A stretch of 64,000 nucleotides of DNA from Mactra quadrangularis (GCA_025267735.1 CM046307.1:1798001-1862000), one strand, 5' to 3'. Shown: positions 44,592 to 57,498, counted from the stretch's first letter. Numbers and translations: made by a program. The notes: a model not told the origin generated them from the letters alone.

Positions 44592-47477
44592 CAGGGCTGA
44601 AAATTAGCGGTCGCCCAGTCGCCCATGGCGACCTTATTTTCGTATGGACCACCTAAAATTTCGAAATGGTCGTCCAGCCGGCGACTGAAAACGGGCCGTA
44701 GATTAAACGCAATTATCCGCAATGTCAACGTGTCAGATCCGAACGGGACGCATGGGAACAGATAAGCTGCGTATCTGCGTAAATACGCAATAAAAAATCT
44801 CAAAACCCCTATAAGAATTGCGTATCATAACCCAATTAAAAACTCCTTTACTCATAAAGTCTCGAAATCGCCGCGTATCGAACGTAAATAAAAAAAATCG
44901 AAACTGGTCAGATAAGAGATGCGAAAAATGAAACTTCACGCGACAATTACATGCCAATTACATCTCATTAAAACCCAATTGTCGTTCACACGCTATGAGA
45001 TTAACTCGCCGACATAAGTATGCACAAGGATGTCACAAAATCGATAATAAAGTCGCCGAGTTATGATTACACGCTCGATAACATCTGTATACACCTTTAC
45101 CTATACACGTCAGAGTACATTGGAAATAGCGCATATATATATTTTAATTGTTTGCAGCAATTAAATCAATATTAATCCTTTGTTTGAGGACAAATATGTG
45201 TTTGCAGTTACGGAAATTGAGGTAAACATTTTAAGATGTGTGTCGGCATTTTTTCACACTTTCTTTGTCGATGTTTGATAGCGTAACAATGACATAATTG
45301 CAATGTCTCATTATGTAATCATAGAGTCTAATATAAATTAATCGTCATGAAAAATGTATTCTTAAAACAAGCGTGACCTAATTTTTCAAATTGTATTATA
45401 TATAAAACTTTATAAATGATATCGGCGATCCCAGGAAGTCATTTTTTTCTTTGTTAAAACTACCGCCGATAATTGTCAATAACACCGTCTTGTGTAATTT
45501 GATTTTATAGTGTTTTGTATTATTTTACAACAAAAATATTTTATAATATATAATTTAGTATTGTATTTCGTAAAAATAAAATCCCTTCAATCATGATGAC
45601 TTATTGTCATATATTTTCACGACCCACGCTATCGCAAATTAAGTAAAACATTCTTAAATCTTCATTATTAATGTAATAAGCTTATTATTTTTCATTTGTT
45701 TTTCTTAATTTAGCAAACAATGCCCCAGGAACCATTAAATTCGAACTTACGTTCCCGTTTTCTGGTGTTCATTGTTGAAACAAATGTCAAAATGCCAGAC
45801 ATATTTTTACTTGCCAACATTAGTTTCGGTGTAATTTTAAAAATGAAGCATAATTACATGTTTTTTTTAAATTTAATTAAAATACTGAAGAAGCTATCAT
45901 AACTATACTGTGTTTATCATTATCATTATGTAATTATGGTAATCAATGACAAAGAGTTACAATAACCAAAAAGTTAGTTGAATTAAACAGTTTGTTGATT
46001 AATCAGCATTTCAAATAACCAAATAACTGACAAATTGTTATTTGATACAGAAAAGTCATTTTCAAATCAAGTCATTATTTTGTAGATTTTTCCACTCTTG
46101 TGAACTATATTCTGGTGAGATCTTTGAAACATTTTCCTGCAATGTTCTGTCTGCTTGGTCAAAGCAAGATTCTTCAAAACAAAACAGCAAGTGTTGAAAG
46201 GGTTTTCAGCATTATGAATTCCCTGTGAACTGTTTTATGCAATAGGATGGGACTGTCTCTTTTGGATCCTCTAAAGATGATATGTTGTCATTCTAAGTCA
46301 TTGGACTATAACCAGCTTGAGGCTGTTGTTAATTGCTTAAAATACATGCATCTAATAGTAAGAGTCTGAAAGATCTTGCTTTGTAAAGTTCTGACAATCA
46401 AATTTAATGGAGAATAAAAACTGAAGTCATAGTTTTGAATGCTGTTGTTACCGATTGGCTTGACATTATATTTTCCCAATTTAAACCAAAATGCCAATAA
46501 AATCCCCAATTCTAGGGGTATGGGTCATATTCCCAAAATTGTGAAAAAGCACTGGTGTTTGCTGTCCTAGTTACAATATCTTCAATAAATATTTATAAGT
46601 ATATTTGTGCACACCTAGTTCCATGTTTTTTTTTATAAGTACTCAATTTATCGCCATATAAATGGAAAATACTCAATCCAGTGAAATATCTTGGAGTAAA
46701 AACAAATTACGCACTCTATTGGAAATGGCATAACTCAATTGTCTGGAAAACTGGGAGTAAATACCCAATACACCCAAAACCTTATCTGTTCCTCTGCGGG
46801 ACGGGTTTTAACACTAACAACATGGCGGCGCCCTTTTGTCAACTTTAAACGTAGAATATGTGGCATTTTATCGATGGTGTTAGCGAGCCGAAGAAAGTAC
46901 AAATTGATCATACGTTCTATGGATTCGCTTGCACCTTAATTTTGACAGTTTTACAAAAAAATATATTTTTATTCCCTCGCTCGCTCATAAAAATTTGGTC
47001 AAACTGCTATTATAAAGCAACTGAATGAAGATTTTTTTTTGATATTTTTCTTCGCTTGCTCGACCCATTTTTTTCTGAAAAAATCCGTAGAACATATCAT
47101 CAACTTGTGGCCTAACATACTTTCACAAAGGAATGTGTTTGGACAGTCCAAATGTTCAGTGGGTATAGTAAATCCGATTTTACATGGTTAGGGTAAATGG
47201 CAAGTTTTGAGTCTATAAATTCATGCAAGTACTCCTTTCGTTTGCATTTCACATAGAGGTTTTGATTTTCATTCATGATACTCATCATACTTTGCCTCAG
47301 TGTTCTGAATATTTGTATGAAAGTCAATTTTAAGAAAAATGCATGTAAATCTGGAACATAATTTGCTTGTTGTACTGCAAAAAGTGGTGGACCACTAAAA
47401 AAAATTCTGGGCCACCAAGATTTTACAGTCAGTGGTCCAGCTGGCCACCAAGCAAAACTGGTTAGTATTTAGCCCTG
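44592..47477 (+). mobile_element. Decayed hAT transposon
   Basis: The ends are CAGGGCTGAAAATTAGCGG and, inverted, CAGGGCTAAATACTAACC. It holds the hAT dimerisation-domain remnant at 46082-46290, which gives the orientation. The N-terminal transposase part is no longer readable. Flanks near both ends contain AGGGCTKS but offset by three bases, so no clean 8-bp duplication. Confidence 0.7.
46082..46290 (+). pseudogene. hAT transposase C-terminal dimerisation domain remnant
   Basis: The frame starting at 46082 reads VDFSTLVNYILVRSLKHFPA followed by an LGQSKILQNK linker, then TASVERVFSIMNSL, a stop (TGA 46226-46228), then NRMGLSLLDPLKMI. This is the hallmark hAT C-terminal motif (ERxFS...NRM...L..L.MI). 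The in-frame stop and the lack of any upstream open frame show that it is dead. Confidence 0.85.
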
Positions 47478-47568
47478 AGGGCTTGACATTAAATGATTAC
47501 ATTTTAAAAATAGGTTGCCCAGTTAGACAAAGCCACCTATTTTACTTGCCCCAACCAAATATTTACTA

Positions 47569-47752
47569 CAGTAAAACTCCGATATAACATACTCGCTGGG
47601 CCATAGAAAAAGGTATGTTATAACCGAGGTATGTTATATCCATATAGCATACTAAGTATGTTATATATAAGGATGAAAAAAGGGCCAGAAAAAATGGTAT
47701 GTTGTAACCGAGTGTATGTTATAACCGAGTATTTTATATCCGAGTTTTACTG
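47569..47752. mobile_element. pogo/Tc1-mariner-like MITE
   Basis: CAGTAAAACTCCGATATAAC at the left is inverted at the right (GATATAAAATACTCGGTTAT region, ending GAGTTTTACTG), flanked by TA on both sides (47567-47568, 47753-47754). Internal copies of TATGTTATAACCGAG recur three times. A TA duplication and CAGT start fit pogo/Tigger-type elements. Confidence 0.75.
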
Positions 47753-47925
47753 TAATGGTCGTCAAGGGAAATACAACAACCTTTAATGTTGAGTCCTGCA
47801 AGGGGGAGGTCAGACCTTGAAAAACTTGCTCTAGACAACAAGAGAAGGGTAGTGATCAGATCTTACAAAACCTGACGTAGCAGTTTTCAAACTATATAAA
47901 TAGCAATTACATAACATGATATAAA

Positions 47926-48178
47926 ACAAGTAAATCTGTGAGCTAATGCTCACAAGTGATACCCCCGCAAAAATGTAAAAATATGCGACAAACAGGAAGT
48001 AGATGAGCAAGGAGCATGAAATCACTTTACACCACATGGGACTATGGGATGAAGCAATATGCAAAGTATTAGGCTGCTGCATGTTATAGTTGCTGAGAAA
48101 ACGGCGACGGAAATTTTGTAACGGACGGACGGACAAGGGTAAAACAGTATACCCCCCTCGTCTTCGAAGCGGGGGTAT
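47926..48178 (+). repeat. Repeat R2, copy 3
   Basis: The head ACAAGTAAATCTGTGAGCTA and the palindrome GTGAGCTAATGCTCAC match copy 2, as do the body and the terminal hairpin CCCCCTCGTCTTCGAAGCGG GGGTATA. A 149-codon minus-strand open frame across it is a translation of the repeat, not a gene. Confidence 0.75.
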
Positions 48179-48627
48179 AAAAATGGCTGGTATTTCTATC
48201 CATAAAATTGTACCCATAGGACTTACTTCCTCTTTAAACAAAATATTATTTAACTCTGACATTTTACACTCCACACCCACAGGACAATTACAAATTCATT
48301 TTTTCATGATTAAATAGTTTTTATCAACCAATTAGAACATTATCTGGACTTACCTTTAGTATAGCAGAATGCAGATCAGCATTCAATAAAAATTCATCAC
48401 ATTATAACAATGGAAAATCTTTTAATGATGTAATCTCTTATTAAAAAGTAATCCATTTTCTGAAATGAATAGATAATAAGTATACATAATTCTAAATATA
48501 TAAACAGTAATAGGATTTGTTTATCAAAAATAGATGTTATTACCTAACAGTAACTAAAAATGTAAGTAAATTGAAAAAATGGAACAAAGTATTTAAGTAT
48601 TATTGTAAAAACAGATTACCCAGAAAC

Positions 48628-48847
48628 TTAACCCTTTCAACGTGGGAGCCAAACATGAAAAGCATTTGCCACTGGTCAGCAAAGAGCCAGGTCAACCAAC
48701 ACAACACCTGCCAGGGCTGTCCAGGCTATTTGCTGTTGGCTACTCATTGTATAAATTTTCCCTCAAATCTCTAAAAATGACAATGGATAGGTCTAAAATA
48801 GAAGATGGACTAGGTCCATTGTGAAAATTCAGTATTGAAAGGGTTAA
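48628..48847. mobile_element. piggyBac-like MITE
   Basis: TTAA-CCCTTTCAACGTGGG at the left and ATTGAAAGGG-TTAA at the right: both ends sit on TTAA and begin CCCTTTCAA when read inwards. TTAA target and a CCC start are the marks of piggyBac. It is 220 bp in total, with no transposase. Confidence 0.75.
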
Positions 48848-49654
48848 TGAAGGTACATGAAGGTAAGTTATGGTTGAATATTTTACTGGCTGCGTTCGTT
48901 GGATACCCATGTCTCATATCAATGACTCATACAGAAATATTGATGAACCCAAGTGTATTTTATGTCAATCATAAATAGGAGATGAAATGAAGTATTCCTG
49001 CTATTAGTCTAATTAATAAATGGAAAAAAAAAACAACTTTATTTGAAAAATCGAAAACACTAATATAATCTACAGTTCAAAAAGTTATGCTGCTTTAATA
49101 TGCTTAATAATAACAATGTACACAATACAATATAATTACTTTTCACTGTAGAGCCAATTGATTTAGTGGAATTGAATATAATTTTGAAATTAAGTTCCAT
49201 TAATACACACAAAATGAGAAAGCTAGATGAAAAAACATCAAACAACTTTCTTTCATATATTTTTCTAAAAGAAAGCAGTAATTGTTTCATACAATACAAT
49301 ACAAACTTTATTTATTGTCGGATATTTGTAACAGAGATTCATGGATTTTTAATTTCAAAGGAAAAAGTCAATTTTCCCCAAGGAATTCAAGATTCAAAGA
49401 TTAACAAGGAACAAAACAGAATATTTATTTGTAAACATCACAACCATGTTTACCTTCCATTTATTTCAAAATTGCAGACTCTTTATTATTATTGCAACCA
49501 CTAGTTACAACAGCGGATACTGGAATTTGGGGGTCACAACTTCAGTGTTTATTCTAGGATTTGAAAAATGTGGAGGATCTTCCCCCTCTTCTTGAAAAAA
49601 TGTGGGGGATTTTGAAAAAATGTGGGGGAATATAAGGTGATGCAAAAATGACTA

Positions 49655-50847
49655 CAGGGCTTTTTCAGGGGGTTTTGGGAAAAAGGCCCCTGCCTAAATT
49701 GGGAATTTTTAACGCGGTAAATAGTCAGATTTGGGAAAAAATATTGACATATCAAACCAATTTGGAAATTTCATTATTTAATTTTTCTGCATTAAATCTT
49801 TATACAGTATGCCTTGCTTTGGTGTCTCTGAAGGTGTTGCAGTGCTCTTCAAGAGTTTGTTCAGACAATTCAGTAAGGTATTCATTGCAAATTCTCATGT
49901 ATCCATTACTTTTTATGATTCTTATTTTGATTGTATTTTGTTACTTGCTTATTACTTAAATTCCATGCGCTCTTTACAAGTAAAATAATATGAAAAAATG
50001 AAAAGTTATTTTTATTTTCAAACATAATGAAATATGTCTGAGACCTTGAATTATCTAAAACATTTTTGTGCATCCCTGGTAAGTTGGTAACCAATGAAAG
50101 TTACAGTATTGAAATATACTGCACAATGGGTTCTGACAAGGTGTATTGGAGTTAAATCAAAAAATTTTGTAACTGTTTGTTTTAAAACACAAGCAGATCT
50201 GTCAGACGAAAATTCTTAAAACTAAACCAGTTAGGATGTTGTTGACAAAAAAGAAAATCACTGTTACTTAGGGTTTATTTTGAGAGCACACGCACGAAAA
50301 CGGTATCAAATTTTTGTTTGTGTCACTCCCTGAGGCAACACTCATTTAGTCAAGATTAAAGAATATAAACAAATATTTATTTTATAACAAACGGGGATCA
50401 AAAATGTTTCAAACGAATTTGCGATCTTGCGGAGGTCGCGAAAATGTATGACAATACATCGTAATGGTTCGTGTGATTTCGTTTCAAACAATAGAACATA
50501 AGTTTGTGCATTATAAACTTAATAAGGCTATTAAAAGGTAAATTGATGACAAAATTGTTAGTTTTGATTGTTATTTTACGTTGAATAACCCGCAGTGTGG
50601 CAAATAAATTTCACTAATGTTTTTCACAGATAGCGGATTTCACGGGTCACCGATCAAAAGTAAACAAACGATCCGCGAAAGTTGAATTCTCGTGATTTCT
50701 TTTATACAGTCCAAAGGCATCTTGTTCAAAGGGGAATTATTCAACGAGATTGGGAATTTTTTTCTTGAAATTGGGAAAAATGGTCGTTATTTGGCATTGG
50801 GAACGGGGCCGATATTCGGCCCCGTGAGATAGGCTGAAAAAGCCCTG
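49655..50847. mobile_element. Nested hAT-like element with 5-bp target duplication
   Basis: The ends CAGGGCTTTTTCAG are inverted at 50834-50847. They are flanked by GACTA on both sides (49650-49654, 50848-50852). The interior has TTGGGAAAAA motifs near both ends. It is 1.19 kb with no transposase frame. Confidence 0.75.
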
Positions 50848-52827
50848 GACTATCTAAAATTACTTTCCATTCAGTATTTATTATGCCTAATTCACACGTT
50901 CAAAACACATGTTTACTAAATATCACCTTCTAGTTACATTGAAAATTTTGAGCAAAATTTGAAGAAGAAAAACTGCCGATTTTTCAGCAAAATCGAGAGA
51001 ACCGGTCGAGATTTTGGCGAAAAGAAAAAAACTGCCGATTTTTTCAAGAAAATTGAAAATAAAAAATACGGCCGATTATTTTCGGCGATATCGAAAGATA
51101 AAAAAGTTGATAGGATCGCATAATATACCCTGTCTTGAAACACGCTAAAAAATACGGTGCAACGGCCTGTTATCATACGATCATTTATCAATAATTATGA
51201 GTCAATCAGCGATATTTTTACCTCTGCGTCCCGCGTCCCTGACGCACAATTTTAGCTAAAAACCCATTGCTTCTTGACATGTGCGTCCAGCTGGACGCAT
51301 AACGCCGTGGAAGTGGCAAGTAGACGAGTAAAATAAAAATCAGCGGACTGGAACAAATGACAACTCTGCTCAGAGTTTTGCGTTATTAATAGCTGTAATT
51401 AACAACTTTACACCGTTAAACGTCATATGTTCTAGTATTACGACATATTTCATTGGTTCTGTATTATCAGTGACCAATCAAACCGACTTTTATATTGTAC
51501 TCGGTTGTTGATAACAACAGGCTTTATTGATAGCGTAATTTAGGAGTCTTCACCTCGCTTTCTAGTTAAATACTGGTGTTCAGTTTCTTCTTGTATATAA
51601 CAAGTGTTCCGTACATTAGAGATGCTAGTTATAAATCTTTTTAAATTGCAACGCTAAGAGGTCATTAGTTAAACACATTGATTAAAAATTTACGACCAAA
51701 TCTCTGTCATACACAGTGAGGAATGGTATAAGTTCTATTTCAGACAATTAAGGTCCTAACTTTTATTATGCCTAATCAATTATTACGACAGTTAAAATTT
51801 GTTAATGAACTTGAAGTCAATAAGCATAAAAGCTGACCATAACTAGCTCACTTCATGATAGTTTCTCAATTATATGATCGTTGAATCCATCCTGTATCAT
51901 TGTTTTAACATGATGACGATCTGCGCCGTGAAACATTCGTCCTCAATAATGTTCGTACTCGATACGTTATGAACATTTTAAAAAAAGAAAGATTTTAAAA
52001 ATTTTCATTTGACAATTTTTGATCAACTTGATTAACTTGAAAAATATGTCAACTGAATGGACATTTATACGGTTAAATAAATTGATAAGAATACATATTT
52101 AATCAGACTTAAACTGTAAATAAATTACTTATTTTGTGAATTGTGTTATCAAATAATTGTAATATTCAAGTTTTCTTATGAAAAACCATCAGAATTACTG
52201 AAAGATGCATTCAGGGTAAATAAAATGACTGTTGATGGTTGTATACAAAGGCATCTAAAGAGTTGTGAAATACAATGTATATCAACTAAATGCATTATCA
52301 ATAATATCTATTATTATGGACTGATTTCCACCATCATTTATACAACATTTTGGACTCTTGCTTGAGAAATATTTCTAATTTTTTAAAAGTTTGCCCTATG
52401 AGTCATTGACTATTAACTTTGAAAGCCTGAGTTAGAGACACATGTTGGATAATTCTTGTGATTTCTTACCCAAAGAAATTTAAAAAATCACAAGACTTAG
52501 GTTGCATCCTAAAATAAACATAGTTTGTTTGGTGTATGATATAAACATTTCAGCAACTTTTCAATTTTTACATAATTATTCCATCTGTCAACTGATTATT
52601 TGGGCAGACAGAAAGTCTGACCATATATGCCTGTTTAACTGATAGTTTGAAGTCTTTGGTACAGACTGAGTCTGAGTCAATAAAACATGGAAATCTTAAT
52701 TTCAATTTATTGTTTTGCTTTCCTGCAGTTTTGAAAGTGATACATGATTTATTGAGTTTACACTGTTATTAAAAGTGAAAGTTCATAAAGACATGTAGCT
52801 TGATGTTTGATTGTATATACAGGGACC

Positions 52828-52895
52828 CATTGTTTCCGTCATGGACCCATTGTTTTAAAACATGTGAGTCCTGTCGGACCCATTGAATTCATTTC
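52828..52895. repeat. Three copies of GGACCCATTG
   Basis: GGGACCCATTGTTTCC, TGGACCCATTGTTT and CGGACCCATTGAAT within 68 bp. It looks like a subterminal repeat block of a transposon. No inverted partner was found. Confidence 0.4.
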
Positions 52896-53489
52896 TAAAA
52901 ATAACGCTGGTCAATTTACTTAAATTTATTTGAAGTGGCGGAATTGTTCCGCACGTCGCCGAAAAATCTGGGGGATTTTTTCTCAAAGTGGGGGATTCCC
53001 GCGATCCTGCGGCCTAGAATAAACACTGCAATTTTTTATCAATTCATCATGAATAGAGCAAGTGTCATTGTTTGATTTTTGTGGTCATTTATAGTGAAAA
53101 TACTTCCGAACTGTAAGATTCTGGTTTTCTTAGGTTTTATATTAAACTAACTAAGAACAAAGTAATTGCAGACTTCATGATGAGTTGAATTTCTCTTAAG
53201 ATTCCTATAGCTGGAGGTCTAGGTCTCATGAGGTTATATTGTTATACATCGGAAATTCCTCAAGTCACTTTTGTCACAAGTTTTAACAGAACAGAACAAA
53301 CCATTATTTCTCAAATCATGATACATAAGCAATTATATGTACAGTTCATAAACAAAAATGGAGATGAGATAAAAATACATGCATATAAAAAGTTATTTAT
53401 CATTATAACAGGAGAAAGAAAAAGATGGATATTGGCCGGCAAGAATTAAATGTTCAAGATTGACAAATTTTACAAATTTTATATTATAG

Positions 53490-53898
53490 CGGGGGCTTGA
53501 ATTTAGTAAGAAATTGAACTTGCATATTTTTGTGAGTTGATTTTATTTCAACTTACAAAATGAAAAAAAATCACATGCATTTTTGCTCAAAATTTTAATA
53601 GCATATATAGTTACTATTCATGTATGCAATATAAAAATAAAATAGCACTTTATTTAATATGGATAGAACAAGAGCGTTATTGTGGAATATCGAACAAGTT
53701 TTATGGTGAACCTTTAATTGGTACTATTTATCTATATCATATGGCCGTTTCAATGCTGATTTGAGCCTCATTACTTTAGACAAAATATTTTTGCATAAAT
53801 TTTAAATCGCGAAAATTTGCAAGTTAAAATAAAAGTTACTCGCAATTTTCAAAATCCACTTGCATTTTGTAAGTATGCAAGCTTTAATTCGAGCCCTG
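53490..53898. mobile_element. hAT-like MITE with 7-8 bp target duplication
   Basis: CGGGGGCTTGAATTTAG at the left is inverted at the right as CAGGGCTCGAATTAAAGC. It is flanked by ATTATAG on both sides (53483-53489, 53899-53905). The duplication would be 8 bp with one mismatch. It is 409 bp, noncoding. Confidence 0.75.
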
Positions 53899-54582
53899 AT
53901 TATAGATACCAAAACAGTAACAGAAAACGGGACTACATTGAATACTGATCCTTTTACCCAGAGATGCTTTTCATATCAGAATGATATTCACTCACACTTA
54001 AGTTATTTGGACAATAAAACCTGTCAGAGCATATATAATACTAATAGTGTGGTTACATTGAATATAAAACATAGTTGAAACAGCAGTATAACAAATATAC
54101 TGACAACTTTACAATAGAAATGCAGATATGTTTTTATATACCAGTACACAATAGATAGGTTGCCATAGAGATTAATAGTATAGAATGTATTACATGTATA
54201 ATTAATTTCGGCACATAGGAACCTGATTCTATGACCAGTACACACATCTAACTTTGTTTATATGATTCAGTTATGACAGAATCCTTTAAAAAAAAAAATA
54301 CTTAATGAAAATCATTGTCACCTGGAGGATTGTCAAGTTCACAGTTCACAGATATGTAAAACCTTATCCAGACAGATTAAGATTCTGCTTTATCTTACCT
54401 CGTACAGAATACTCGTTTTTCATTGGCCGAGAGCGGTCACGTGCTGACCATGTATTATCCCATATTAGGTCAGTAGATTCTAATATCCAGTCAGTAACAA
54501 AATTTATAAATGATAGCGCTGACGAAACCTTATTTTTCTACTCCAGAATTAATTCAGATGGGGGTACTCGGTAAGATAAATT

Positions 54583-54722
54583 CGTTACACAGTCAGTTAC
54601 TGACCAGATACGGTGTGATACCGGGTCAGTGAATAAATATTGGGCTCGAGCTACGCTCTCACCCAATATTAATTTACTGACCCGGTATCACACCGTATCC
54701 GGTCAGTAACTGACTGTGTAAC
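54583..54722. repeat. Long hairpin with ~60-bp arms
   Basis: GTTACACAGTCAGTTACTGA then CCAGATACGGTGTGATACCG and TGAATAAATATTGGG pair with an almost perfect inverse copy. The loop is about CTCGAGCTACGCTCTC. No ORF. Confidence 0.85.
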
Positions 54723-55336
54723 TAATAATACCAGTCCAGGTGACTGGTAAAATTTACAGCAAAAATCACTATTTAAGAGCTAAATATTCCTAACATATTA
54801 TCCTACATCAAATTCAAGAATTAAAGAAACTGTTTGGACTGGCAAGTTTAGTCTGATAAAAAAGTTAACAAGTTCTAATGGTCTTAAAATTCCAGAAGAC
54901 ACTTAAATCAGTAGATAATAATGATTTTTTCTATTTCCACATAACAAGATAATAACATTCAATCATACAATGCGCAGTATTTGATTCAAGTTACTTTTAC
55001 GTTAACATGAAACATAATCACATGACACACATAGTACAGTAAAATAAAAAGCTGAAAAATATTATTTATACAAACATGCTTTCTGCGGAACCTCTATAGA
55101 AAACATGATGGTGCATTGCAATCCCCAAACAAGAAAAATGCAACTGCTCAAACCTTTGGTGTAAACACTGGCTTATGGCTACAATGGCTCTAACCTCAAA
55201 ACATTTAGTGTACTGTAACCACAGACTTTAATACCTGCAGAAAACATTTTGTGTTAATACAGACAATGGCACTGGCTCTAAACACTTGTGTAACGACATA
55301 CTTTGATTTGTTTGAAACTAACTCAAAAGCTTATAG

Positions 55337-56549
55337 GTAATTGACCTTACGCCAGAATACCTATGCTCCGCCCACCGATACACGTGGTACATTGTCCGAC
55401 ATTATCAGGGATTAATCTATGTCCCTAACCATTATCTATGTTTTGAAAGTAACAGGTTCAAATGCATGGTATTTACTTACTTGTCATCCGATTTCGATAA
55501 ACTTAATATTTTTGAAAAGGGCATTGTCTCATCTATCAAATGATACACAATTTATGAATATACATTCATAAATATTCAAATTAAATGTGGGTCCATTTGC
55601 TCCAACAAAAAAATATACGCACAAAGAATGAGCAAGTTGAAAGAATACACTTAAATTTGAACGCTGGTAATAGTCGTTTGGATGTACGGATTTTAAACAG
55701 TAAAACATGCAAAAAATATTACATTACGTTAGCTATCAAATGATGTAGAGTTAATTAAAATATGTCGAGAAATAAAAAAAGTTAAGGGGTGGGTATTAGG
55801 GGCTATCTAGACGGAGTTGTGTTCAAATACATGCATGTCATTTACGAGATATCATATTTCCTAAAGATTAATTTGTCTGAAAATGGCATTGTAATTTGTC
55901 ACAACTTTCAAATGATTCCTTTTTTTATAACATCCATTGATATATATTAAAAACAAAGGTAGGTTCATTTGCTCCAACAAAAAACATTATATGCGCAAAA
56001 ATTATCAAAGAACGCATCTCACATTGAACGTTTGTAGAAATCCTATATAAATCAGAAAACTGTTGGATACACACGAAAACAACTTACTTTATATACATGT
56101 AGTCCTTAAAATGGTGTGTAGGTGATAAAATATGCTGAGATATAAAAAGTTAAGGGGTGGGTCCATAGATCTTGGTGGTACATTTTGGGGGTAAACATGC
56201 ATGAAAAATGTAATTTTCAACCTGATTTATTACATACTTGTATTTATTGTCGTCAGATTATTATGTAGTTTATACTTTTATCACAGTATTTATAGACCCC
56301 ATGTGTACATATTTTGACCATTCTAATTTGTTTTATTGAGTTTATTTTGTAACTTTCACTGAGAACCCTATACAACTGTACATAGGGTCCATGCTAACAC
56401 ATAAGAAATTCGATGTCTGTCAATACCAGATGTCGGACAAAATGGCGGACGATAAGCCGCTTATCTTAGATAAGCATCAGGGTATCAAATGCCGGACGCT
56501 GATTGGCTAATAGGAGCTGTCAATCAAATTCTGGCGTAAGGTCAATTAC
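55337..56549. mobile_element. Transposon inserted in the minisatellite, with internal direct repeats
   Basis: GTAATTGACCTTACGCCAGA at the left is inverted at the right end. Inside, two ~350-bp related blocks each contain TTTGCTCCAACAAAAAA and later AAAAGTTAAGGGGTGGGT. No transposase is recognised. Confidence 0.65.
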
Positions 56550-56887
56550 TGACCATGACACCAGCTCAAAACATTTTGTGTAAAAACTGATAATGACTCA
56601 AGAAAAATAAATTTGAGTAAACACAGGCTAAGATACCAGCTCAAACCCGTGTGACTACAGAAATAGCACCTTATCAACTTTGAATGTGTAAACACTGACT
56701 ATGACACCTGCTCAAAACTTTTTAGTTAAACACACAATATGACACCAGCTCAAAACATTCTGCGTAAAAGCAGACTATGACACCTGGTTAACACATTTTC
56801 AGTAAATCAAACTATGACACCAGCCAATTACTGTTTGTGCAACAACTTAAATGGCACCTGATTGTGTTTTGATACCAGCACAATATA

Positions 56888-57498
56888 CTGGTTGGCGTCC
56901 TACAACCGGACGTTTTTATAACTTTTTTTACAATAACTCTAAAACTGTTTATACTACACGCTAGATTTTTTACCTGGAAGAAGTAAGGTTCAAGGTCTCT
57001 CTAATGTCATCAGTTTTTCTACTTTCTAAATATAGAACACATGTTTTGAGGCCCTGGCATAGGGTCATTAAATTGTGTTAATTTTGCTTCGAACTGTACC
57101 ATGTTTCCGGACGGTTCGTCAACATTCATTAAAGTTGAAATGTATACTATAAGATAATTGACATTTTACTGTCAAACATCAATTGATTAAACATTTTACT
57201 TAAATGTTCTTGCACTTGACCCTTTTTAATTGTCCAGGCCTCTATAAAATAATTGCGCATGCGCAATGCATTACATGTAACTTCACCCGCTAACAGGAAA
57301 CAGGTCAAATGACACGCAAATGTAAATGTTGTATTTTCAACAATCATATTTACATAGTGGTGACTTTGTTGGTACCGGCTGTTACAAAATCAAGCGCTTG
57401 AGTGATCGACAACAAATGATCAAAGTAAACAACAAAATAAAGCGTCTACACGGGTGTCCGGATTTGTAGGACGTCTGAGTTTGTAGGTCGCCAACCAG
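56888..57498. mobile_element. Transposon with CTGGTTGGCG ends inserted at TATA
   Basis: CTGGTTGGCGTCCTACAA at the left is inverted at the right as CTGGTTGGCGACCTACAA. It is flanked by TATA on both sides (56884-56887, 57499-57502). The right arm repeats CGTCCTACAAATCCGGAC. It is 611 bp. Short minus-strand frames inside (57147-57347) have no known domain. Confidence 0.75.

Larger units (their letters stand above)
49543..53028. mobile_element. hAT-like element with CAGTGTTTATTCTAGG ends
   Basis: CAGTGTTTATTCTAGG occurs at 49543 and inverted at 53013-53028. Subterminal regions of both ends carry GGGGGATTTT-type motifs. It is 3.5 kb and contains a nested element (49655-50847). Open frames inside, such as 52141-52365, have no recognised domain. 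Confidence 0.6.

Noticed and set aside
44543..44803. 86-codon minus-strand frame
   Set aside because: It crosses the left terminus of the hAT element at 44592, so it cannot be a host exon.
47831..48280. 149-codon minus-strand open frame
   Set aside because: It runs through repeat R2 copy 3. The same peptide ([16 protein letters not shown]) appears from the terminal hairpin of the copies at 31114-31555 and 41196-41518, so it is a translation of a repeat.
49166..49504. 112-codon plus-strand open frame
   Set aside because: No domain, no splice context, low-complexity AT-rich composition, and it borders transposon sequence.
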